5,008 nucleotides of DNA from an uncultured Collinsella sp. (GTDB lineage Bacteria; Actinomycetota; Coriobacteriia; Coriobacteriales; Coriobacteriaceae), in NCBI GenBank assembly GCA_902494375.1, contig CABUTL010000127.1, positions 1-5,008 of the forward strand. The letters run 5' to 3'. Shown one piece after another: positions 1 to 4,393 of the stretch (the first letter of the stretch is position 1; the number at the start of each line of letters is the position of its first letter). The position numbers and the translations under genes are program-made. Below the pieces are notes generated by a model. The model searched no databases and had not been told where the DNA came from. It worked only from the letters and a program-made list of their open reading frames with translations.

Positions 1-124
1 CAGAGCCCAGGCGCAGCGGGTCCATCTCGGGGCTGATGGTGCGGAACTTGCCAGAACGCGGCTGCAGCTTGGCAACCAGGTCGGCGGCCTCCTGCTGAAT
101 CTGTGCTTTGGTTTTCTCGTCCAT
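1..124 (-). CDS. Probable IlvD/Edd-family (sugar-acid or dihydroxy-acid) dehydratase, N-terminal fragment
   Basis: Reading down from an ATG at 124-122, 41 codons are visible before the window ends, so the gene is cut by the edge. An AGAGGAG ribosome site lies 6 nt upstream of the ATG and supports the start. The N-terminus is a charged helix followed by FRTISPEMDPLRLGS. I recall a very similar stretch near the start of IlvD/Edd-family proteins annotated as dihydroxy-acid dehydratase in gut Firmicutes and Actinobacteria. These are roughly 570-600 residue Fe-S enzymes that dehydrate dihydroxy acids or aldonates to 2-keto(-3-deoxy) acids. None of the catalytic cysteines lies in this fragment, so the call rests on N-terminal resemblance alone. 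The gene follows the GntP permease in the same direction after a 108-nt spacer, which suits a sugar-acid operon. The substrate cannot be told. Confidence 0.5.
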   Translation of the reverse strand, partial: MDEKTKAQIQQEAADLVAKLQPRSGKFRTISPEMDPLRLGS

Positions 125-146
125 GATGTTCTCCTCTTTTGGTTTG

Positions 147-165
147 AACGGTTGTACCAATCGTT
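147..165. promoter_or_regulatory. Imperfect 19-bp palindrome in the permease-dehydratase spacer
   Basis: AACGGTTGTACCAATCGTT has two 9-bp arms around a central A, and 7 of the 9 arm positions are complementary. It also contains the tighter inverted repeat ACCAA-TCG-TTGGT (156-168 with the next bases). It sits just upstream of the ribosome site of the dehydratase gene. This could be a repressor site or a small mRNA hairpin. The first ten bases recur with one mismatch at 1708-1717 upstream of the permease. Confidence 0.3.
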
Positions 166-191
166 GGTTAATGAATCAGGTGAAAATGGGT

Positions 192-210
192 ACCGAGCGA
201 TGCACTCGGT
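192..210 (-). other. Small hairpin between permease and dehydratase genes
   Basis: ACCGAG (192-197) and CTCGGT (205-210) form a perfect 6-bp stem with a 7-nt loop, 22 nt downstream of the permease stop. In the minus direction it is followed by CCCATTTTC, which is too poor a T-run for a convincing intrinsic terminator. It may partly attenuate transcription into the dehydratase gene or protect the permease message. Confidence 0.4.
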
Positions 211-232
211 GAAAGATGCTTAGCTACGCGAA

Positions 233-1594
233 CTAGGCGAAGAACGAAATCACCAGGGCGCAGGCAAGACCCGAAAGGCCGATGAGCGTCTCCATAACGG
301 TCCAGGACTTGAGGGTTGTCTTCTCGTCAATCTCCAGGAACGAGGAGCACATCCAAAAACCGGCATCGTTGACGTGCGAGAGGGCCGTGGCACCGCCGCA
401 GATAGCAAGACAGATAGCGGCACGCATGAGCACCGAGGCTCCTGCAACCGCGGGCATGGCGGCCATAATGCCCGATGCCATGGTCATAGCGACGATGGAG
501 CTGCCGACAGAGGCACGCACCATGACGGCAATCAAAAAGGCAACGACCACCAAAGGCAGCGGAGAAGCCTCGAGCATGGGGCCAATAACCTGACCTAGGC
601 CGCAGTCCTGCAGCATCCAACGCATGACGCCACCGCAAGCGATAACCAGCAAGATCATGCCGACGGGCTTAAGAGAGCGGTCGAGCAAGGCCTTGAGCTC
701 GGCGCCGGAGTAGCCGCGGCGCGCGCCCAGCAGATACATCGCGACGAGCGTGGCAAGCGTCAAGGCGACGAACGGCTTGCCCAGGAAGGCGAGAATCGAA
801 GCGAGCTCGGCGGGCATGGGGATATAAGAGGACAGCGTGCCCAGCAAAATCAGACAAAGCGGCGTGAGCACGATGGCAAGCACCATGCCAAAGGAGGGAA
901 GCTCCTTTTCGTCGCTCGCGCCCTCGGCAGAGGTAAAGTGCTCCGGAACATCGGTAAAGATGCGACCGCCCACGTTGCGACCCCAGATGACGCCGGCGAT
1001 CGCCATGGCGATGAAGGCAGTAGGGATACCGACGAGAATCATGGTGCCCAGGTCGACACCGAGCGTGCCGGCGACCAGAACCGAACCGGCCGATGGCGGC
1101 ACAAACGCATAGCCAGCGGCAAGTCCTGCGAGCAGCGCGATGCCGTAGTAGAGCGTCGACTTCTTGGTCTGCGACGCCACGCTAAAGGCAAGCGGGATCA
1201 AAACGACCACGCCGGCCTCAAAGAACACCGTAGTGCCGATGACCAGACCGGTAATACCCAGTGCCCAGCTAGAGTGACCCTGCCCAAAGGTATCGATGAA
1301 GGTCTGGGCAATCTTCTTGGCGCCGCCGCTCTCTTCAAGAATCTGGCCAAACATCGAGCCCAGGCCAATGAGCAGGGCGATGTTTTGCAGCGTGGCGCCC
1401 ACGCCCTTGGTGACAGTGTCCGCCACCAGGTCGAGCGGCATACCGGCGCCGATGCCGATCGCGAGCGCCGAGACCATCATCGAAAGCACGGGGTGCAGCT
1501 TGAACTTGATGATGAGCGCAAGCAGCAGCGCGATGCCCACGATGGCGGCGATGACCAGCCTGGTGGGATCAGCCATAAACGTTGGGTCTGACAT
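233..1594 (-). CDS. gntP: GntP-family sugar-acid (gluconate-type) proton symporter
   Basis: The 453-residue protein has the usual length of the gluconate:H+ symporter family and is almost wholly hydrophobic, with about a dozen membrane segments. Family landmarks are visible: LEESGGAKKIA (87-95), the FFEAGVVVLIPL segment (124-135), RASVGSSIVAMTMASGI (360-376) and SHVNDAGFW near the C-terminus (406-414). It should import a sugar acid through the cytoplasmic membrane. The family covers gluconate, idonate, fructuronate and related acids, so the substrate is open. The usual HPGP of the FIPPHPGP loop is replaced by SAGS (VPPSAGS, 165-171), which may mark another substrate. The ATG at 1594 is preferred because GGAGG (1599-1603) lies 4 nt upstream; a second Met (residue 7) lacks this. 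It is probably the first gene of an operon with the dehydratase, and it is divergent from the regulator gene, with shared operator-like sites between them. Confidence 0.93.
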   Translation of the reverse strand: MSDPTFMADPTRLVIAAIVGIALLLALIIKFKLHPVLSMMVSALAIGIGAGMPLDLVADTVTKGVGATLQNIALLIGLGSMFGQILEESGGAKKIAQTFIDTFGQGHSSWALGITGLVIGTTVFFEAGVVVLIPLAFSVASQTKKSTLYYGIALLAGLAAGYAFVPPSAGSVLVAGTLGVDLGTMILVGIPTAFIAMAIAGVIWGRNVGGRIFTDVPEHFTSAEGASDEKELPSFGMVLAIVLTPLCLILLGTLSSYIPMPAELASILAFLGKPFVALTLATLVAMYLLGARRGYSGAELKALLDRSLKPVGMILLVIACGGVMRWMLQDCGLGQVIGPMLEASPLPLVVVAFLIAVMVRASVGSSIVAMTMASGIMAAMPAVAGASVLMRAAICLAICGGATALSHVNDAGFWMCSSFLEIDEKTTLKSWTVMETLIGLSGLACALVISFFA

Positions 1595-1606
1595 CTTTCC
1601 TCCAAT

Positions 1607-1635
1607 TCATCAGACCTTTTGAATTCGTCTGATGA
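1607..1635. promoter_or_regulatory. Paired inverted operator-like sites (TCATCAGAC / GTCTGATGA)
   Basis: TCATCAGAC (1607-1615) and its exact reverse complement GTCTGATGA (1627-1635) face each other across 11 bp, immediately upstream of the permease ribosome site. Both carry the GTCTGATG core that recurs at 1656-1663 and, as ATCTGATG, at 1691-1698. The inferred binder is the adjacent FadR-type regulator. As RNA this could also form a hairpin in the permease leader. Confidence 0.5.
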
Positions 1636-1640
1636 CTATA
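1635..1640 (-). promoter_or_regulatory. Candidate -10 element of the permease promoter
   Basis: On the minus strand 1640-1635 reads TATAGT, five of six matches to TATAAT, and lies 40 nt before the permease ATG. No good -35 hexamer is seen 16-18 bp upstream; that position is occupied by the GGTCTGATG motif at 1655-1663. Initiation would fall near 1628, inside the TCTGATG inverted repeat. A regulator bound there would block the polymerase. Confidence 0.4.
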
Positions 1641-1650
1641 GCGTGTTTTG

Positions 1651-1667
1651 GAAAGGTCTGATGTTTC
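1651..1667. promoter_or_regulatory. Operator-like site, imperfect palindrome GAAAGGTCTGATGTTTC
   Basis: Two 8-bp arms flank a central T at 1659, and six of eight arm pairs are complementary. It carries the GTCTGATG core and covers the place where the permease -35 would sit. It is probably bound by the neighbouring regulator; this is inference from position and repetition. Confidence 0.5.
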
Positions 1668-1684
1668 ATTTTGAAATTTGTTCG

Positions 1685-1703
1685 AAATACATCTGATGTA
1701 TTT
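1685..1703. promoter_or_regulatory. Perfect 19-bp palindrome, main operator candidate
   Basis: AAATACATCTGATGTATTT is fully symmetrical about T1694, with 9-bp arms. It is the best version of the repeated (G/A)TCTGATG motif in this divergent region. FadR-subfamily regulators bind short palindromes as dimers, commonly near their own gene, so this is the likely primary binding site of the regulator encoded at 1829-2521. Confidence 0.6.
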
Positions 1704-1788
1704 GGTAAACGGTCGTATTTGCGCTGCGAACGGTATATCTAAGCCGCCCGACTCAAATCCAGCGGCCAATATCGCATCCGTGGTGCGC

Positions 1789-1794
1789 TAAAAT
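1789..1794 (+). promoter_or_regulatory. Candidate -10 element of the regulator promoter
   Basis: TAAAAT matches five of six bases of the -10 consensus. No convincing -35 is visible 16-18 bp upstream. Transcription would begin near 1801, so the ATG at 1802 would be essentially leaderless. This favours the downstream ATG at 1829, which has its own ribosome site. CAGATGAA just after the element resembles half of the operator motif and could serve autoregulation. Confidence 0.4.
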
Positions 1795-1828
1795 AGCTCA
1801 GATGAATTTTGTAATGAAAGGTATAGCT

Positions 1829-2521
1829 ATGGCCCGCGCCGAATCGGGACTCCCCGAGCAAATATCGGAGAAAATCATTCAATTGATTCTGGATGAACAC
1901 CTTGAGCAAGGCGATCGCCTACCTAAGGAAACCGTGCTGGTCGAGCGCTTGGGCGCCGGCAGGAGCACCGTGCGCGAGGCCATGAAGTTGCTGCAGTCGC
2001 GCAATATCGTGCGCATTAAGCAGGGTTCGGGCACCTATGTGGCGTCAAACCCCGGCGTTGCCGACGACCCGCTGGGCTTTACCTTTATCGACGACAAGCA
2101 GCGTCTGGCGCGCGACCTACTCGAGGTGCGCTTTATGATCGAGCCGCAGATGGCACGCATGGCGGCCGAGCACGCAACCAACGATCAGGTCGTCTGTATC
2201 GAAGAGCTCTGCGATGAATCCGAGCGCCTGGCCGAGGCCGGTAAGGATTACTCCGCCGCCGACACCGCGTTCCACAATGCCATTGCCGAGAGCTCCGGAA
2301 ACCTCGTCGTTCCCCGCCTGATGGGCGTGCTCAAGGCATCCGTCCCCCTCTTTATCGACGTGACTGGCAAAAAGCTCGTCGAGGAAACTATCCGCACGCA
2401 CCGCGATGTGGCCGACGCCATCGCCTCGCGCAATCCCACCGCCGCGCACGACGCGATGTACCTGCATCTGGTGTACAACCGCAACATGATCGCAGAGGGA
2501 GCGCAGGAACAGAGCAAATAG
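1829..2521 (+). CDS. FadR-subfamily GntR transcriptional regulator
   Basis: The 230-residue product has the usual size of FadR-type regulators. An N-terminal winged helix-turn-helix spans about residues 8-72: LPKETVLVERLGAGRSTVRE with recognition helix, then the wing around QGSGTYVA. A C-terminal all-helical FCD ligand domain follows from about residue 95 (LLEVRFMIEPQMARMAAEHA). Asp145, His149, His191 and His213 match the conserved metal-binding Asp and three His of FCD domains, so a metal-assisted acid ligand is likely. FCD regulators of this type answer to sugar acids, lactate and related acids. The frame is open from an ATG at 1802, but the ATG at 1829 has AAAGG (1817-1821) 7 nt before it and is preferred. 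The gene is divergent from the permease and upstream of the dehydrogenase/isomerase pair, so it probably controls the permease operon and itself. The effector is unknown; 2-keto-3-deoxygluconate or gluconate is a guess. Confidence 0.9.
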   Translation: MARAESGLPEQISEKIIQLILDEHLEQGDRLPKETVLVERLGAGRSTVREAMKLLQSRNIVRIKQGSGTYVASNPGVADDPLGFTFIDDKQRLARDLLEVRFMIEPQMARMAAEHATNDQVVCIEELCDESERLAEAGKDYSAADTAFHNAIAESSGNLVVPRLMGVLKASVPLFIDVTGKKLVEETIRTHRDVADAIASRNPTAAHDAMYLHLVYNRNMIAEGAQEQSK

Positions 2522-2564
2522 ACGTCCGCACGGCAAGGGCGAGACCACCGTTTACCTTTTAAAA

Positions 2565-2576
2565 GTGAACGTTCAC
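2565..2576. promoter_or_regulatory. LacI-type operator-like palindrome GTGAACGTTCAC
   Basis: This perfect 12-bp palindrome has the central CpG typical of LacI/CcpA-family operators. A near copy of its right half, CGTTTACCT, lies at 2549-2557, 21 bp (two helical turns) before CGTTCACCT at 2570-2578. It overlaps another palindrome, CTTTTAAAAG (2556-2565). A T-run at 2580-2584 follows, so a weak terminator for the regulator gene is possible, but the stem would be only 4 bp with a 4-nt loop. I favour an operator governing the dehydrogenase gene. No LacI-family gene is in the window. Confidence 0.45.
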
Positions 2577-2618
2577 CTGTTTTTAGGAGAATCTGTCTTT
2601 TAATTCCCCCTCTTCTCC

Positions 2619-2653
2619 TATACTGACCTTGTATGAAAAGCAAGACTTATATA
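2619..2653 (+). promoter_or_regulatory. Candidate -10 elements upstream of the dehydrogenase gene
   Basis: Two candidates are visible: TATACT at 2619-2624 (five of six consensus matches) and TATATA at 2648-2653. Neither has a good -35 at standard spacing, so the start site is uncertain. The region from 2551 to 2672 is clearly AT-richer than the flanking genes, which supports a promoter somewhere here. Confidence 0.3.
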
Positions 2654-2681
2654 GATGAACGTTTCTTTTGAAAGGATCGCT

Positions 2682-3491
2682 ATGTCTGATCTTATGGACA
2701 GCTTCCGCCTGGATGGCAAGGTCGCGCTCGTGACCGGCGCCACCTATGGCATCGGTATGGCCATTGCCGAGGCGCTCGGAGAGGCCGGCGCCAAGATCGC
2801 CTTTAACGCACGTCACGCCGACAAGGTCGCCGAGGCCGAGAAGCACTACCGCGAGCTGGGCTTTGAGGCTCATGGTTACGTGGCAGACGTCACCGACGAG
2901 GCCGCCGTTGCCGAGCTCATCGCCAAAATCGAGGCCGACTTTGGCACCACGCCCGACATCCTGGTCAACAATGCCGGCGTCATTCAGCGCACCCCGATGC
3001 TCGACATGAGCGCCGAGGACTTCCGCCGCGTCGTCGATATTGACCTCAACGCACCGTTTATCGTGTCCAAGGCCTGCCTGCCCGGCATGATCGCCAAGGG
3101 CCACGGCAAGATCATCAACATCTGCTCGATGATGAGCGAGCTAGGTCGCGAGACCATCGCCGGCTATGCCGCCGCCAAGGGCGGACTCAAGATGCTCACC
3201 AAGAACATCTGCTCGGAGTTTGGCGAGGCCAATATCCAGTGCAACGGCATTGGACCCGGCTACATCGCCACGCCGCAAACCGCACCCCTGCGCGAGACGC
3301 AGCCCGACGGCAGCCGCCACCCGTTTGACCAGTTCATCATTGCCAAGACGCCGGCCGCCCGTTGGGGCACGCCCGAGGATCTGAAGGGCCCCGCCGTGTT
3401 CTTGGCTTCCGATGCATCGAACTTCGTCAACGGCCACATCCTCTACGTCGACGGTGGAATCCTCGCATACGTTGGAAAGCAGCCTCAATAA
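2682..3491 (+). CDS. dhuD: SDR dehydrogenase of the gluconate 5-dehydrogenase / DhuD type
   Basis: The 269-residue product is a classical short-chain dehydrogenase. It has the TGATYGIG nucleotide loop (18-25), NNAG (96-99), Asn123, and the catalytic Ser149-Tyr162-Lys166 set (YAAAK). Long stretches, such as NICSMMSELGRET and NGHILYVDGGILAY, match my memory of Streptococcus suis gluconate 5-dehydrogenase and of streptococcal DhuD. DhuD reduces the keto-deoxy-uronate made by DhuI, yielding 2-keto-3-deoxygluconate. An oxidised/reduced 5-ketogluconate-gluconate role is the alternative. The loop after the second strand (FNARH, 41-45) lacks an acidic residue, so NADPH use is possible. The start at 2682 is chosen for GAAAGGA (2670-2676) 5 nt upstream; an in-frame ATG at 2655 has no ribosome site. 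The isomerase gene follows in the same direction. The symbol is a functional inference from the pair; gno or idnO would be the older naming. Confidence 0.88.
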   Translation: MSDLMDSFRLDGKVALVTGATYGIGMAIAEALGEAGAKIAFNARHADKVAEAEKHYRELGFEAHGYVADVTDEAAVAELIAKIEADFGTTPDILVNNAGVIQRTPMLDMSAEDFRRVVDIDLNAPFIVSKACLPGMIAKGHGKIINICSMMSELGRETIAGYAAAKGGLKMLTKNICSEFGEANIQCNGIGPGYIATPQTAPLRETQPDGSRHPFDQFIIAKTPAARWGTPEDLKGPAVFLASDASNFVNGHILYVDGGILAYVGKQPQ

Positions 3492-3494
3492 GCG

Positions 3495-3606
3495 TCGCCG
3501 CAACTGCCCATATCAGGTTTCATCCACTCGTTTTTCATTTGAGTTGCGGTGAGATAAGGATTGGTTTTGGCTTCTATCAGGCAAAACAGTCCGTATTTCA
3601 CCGCAA
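3495..3606 (+). promoter_or_regulatory. Leader with two mutually exclusive hairpins before the isomerase gene
   Basis: Segment A (3495-3505, TCGCCGCAACT) can pair with B (3542-3552, AGTTGCGGTGA) over 11 positions with one G-U pair. B extended to 3556 (3544-3556) can instead pair with C (3594-3606, TATTTCACCGCAA) over 13 positions with one G-U pair. A and C are thus near-copies competing for B. Loops are 36 and 37 nt, and the B-C loop holds a nested GTTTTG/CAAAAC stem (3564-3569 with 3582-3587). Both loops contain TATCAGG (3511-3517, 3575-3581). No U-tract follows C, so classic termination is unlikely; control of translation, processing or stability is more plausible. The ribosome site AGAAAGG (3616-3622) lies 10 nt beyond C. 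Confidence 0.5.
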
Positions 3607-3631
3607 GTTAGAAATAGAAAGGTAATTCGCA

Positions 3632-4273
3632 ATGAAGATCGCTCTGATCAATGAGAACTCTCAGAACTCCAAGAACCCTATGATCGAGGCTGCCCTTAAG
3701 AAGGTTGTCGAGCCCATGGGGCACACCGTCTTTAACTATGGCATGTATGCCGACGCCGATTCCAAGCCCCTCACCTACGTGCAGAACGGCATCCTTGCCG
3801 CCGTGCTGCTGAACTCCGGCGCTGCCGACTACGTCGTGACCGGCTGCGGCACCGGCGAGGGCGCCATGCTCGCCTGTAACTCCTTCCCCGGCGTGCTGTG
3901 CGGCCACGTTGCCGACCCGCTCGACGCCTACACCTTTGCCCAGGTCAACGATGGCAACGCCGTTGCCATGCCCTTCGCCCTCAAGAACGGCTGGGGCCAG
4001 GAGCTCAATCTTGAGTACACCTTCGAGAAGCTCTTTGGCTTTGGTTCGGGCAACGGCTATCCTGCCGAGCGCGTTGAGCCCGAGCAGCGCAACAAGAAGA
4101 TCCTCGACGGCGTGCGCGCTGTGACCATGCGTCCGCTCGTCGACGTCCTGGGCGAGATCGATCAGGACCTGGTGAAGGGCGCACTTGCCGGCGAGCACTT
4201 CCAGGAGTACTTCTTTGCCAACGCCACCGACGAGGCCATCATCGCCAAGGTCAAGGAGCTCCTGGGGCTCTAA
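3632..4273 (+). CDS. dhuI: RpiB/LacA/LacB-family sugar-phosphate/keto-uronate isomerase (DhuI-like)
   Basis: The 213-residue protein has a LacAB/RpiB core. The signature GCGTGEGAMLACNSFPGV (71-88) aligns with the RpiB loop carrying the catalytic Cys (Cys72 here) and Thr74, and NDGNAVAM (106-113) aligns with the RpiB NDTNVLAF strand. It is longer than ordinary RpiB (about 150) and has a C-terminal extension of some 50 residues, as in the RpiB-like subgroup that includes DhuI. DhuI isomerises 4-deoxy-L-threo-5-hexosulose-uronate in streptococci, next to the DhuD dehydrogenase, exactly the neighbour seen here. The N-terminal CDHxG phosphate/substrate motif of RpiB is replaced (INENSQNS), and the RpiB His before ND is Val105, so ribose-5-phosphate is an unlikely substrate. 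AGAAAGG (3616-3622) lies 9 nt before the ATG. The gene is second in the unit and ends before a strong terminator. The family call is firm; the substrate is inferred. Confidence 0.85.
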   Translation: MKIALINENSQNSKNPMIEAALKKVVEPMGHTVFNYGMYADADSKPLTYVQNGILAAVLLNSGAADYVVTGCGTGEGAMLACNSFPGVLCGHVADPLDAYTFAQVNDGNAVAMPFALKNGWGQELNLEYTFEKLFGFGSGNGYPAERVEPEQRNKKILDGVRAVTMRPLVDVLGEIDQDLVKGALAGEHFQEYFFANATDEAIIAKVKELLGL

Positions 4274-4298
4274 TCGCACGACTCATTGCGGCTAACGC

Positions 4299-4339
4299 AA
4301 GCGGCGGTCGTCCCACGTACGGGACGACCGCCGCTTTTT
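4299..4339 (+). terminator. Strong intrinsic terminator of the dehydrogenase-isomerase unit
   Basis: AAGCGGCGGTCGTCCC (4299-4314) and GGGACGACCGCCGCTT (4321-4336) form a perfect 16-bp stem with a 6-nt ACGTAC loop, followed by a T-run at 4335-4339. It lies 25 nt after the isomerase stop. In the minus direction the stem is followed only by TTGCGTT, so it may stop the converging gene less efficiently. No other hairpin with a T-run is seen for that gene between 4340 and 4393. Confidence 0.93.
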
Positions 4340-4393
4340 GCTATCTACCGACTGACGCCGCGGGGATAGGCCTCACATGCACCAAGGGGTTGA

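Noticed and set aside
938..1591. A 217-codon open frame on the plus strand, opposite the permease gene
   Set aside because: It mirrors the permease on the other strand in GC-rich DNA, has low-complexity composition rich in Arg, Asp, Gly and His with no recognisable domain, and lacks a ribosome site.
2565..2584. Palindrome plus T-run as an intrinsic terminator of the regulator gene
   Set aside because: A usable RNA hairpin would have only a 4-bp stem with a 4-nt loop, and CTG separates it from the T-run. The perfect CpG-centred symmetry fits a protein-binding site better.
2117..3104. Overlapping minus-strand open frames opposite the regulator and dehydrogenase genes
   Set aside because: They lie antisense to two genes with intact family motifs, overlap each other in different frames, and have no recognisable domain; GC-rich codon bias explains the lack of stops.
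3553..3597. Leader hairpin as an intrinsic terminator
   Set aside because: Neither the A-B nor the B-C stem is followed by a T-run; the sequence after C is GTTAGAAATAG. The only T-run (3531-3535) lies in the loop of the A-B form.
3608..4279. A 223-codon open frame on the minus strand, opposite the isomerase gene
   Set aside because: It is an antisense shadow of a clear RpiB-family gene. Its product is a repetitive Val/Gly/Leu/His sequence with no family features, and it would run through the leader and lacks its own promoter context.
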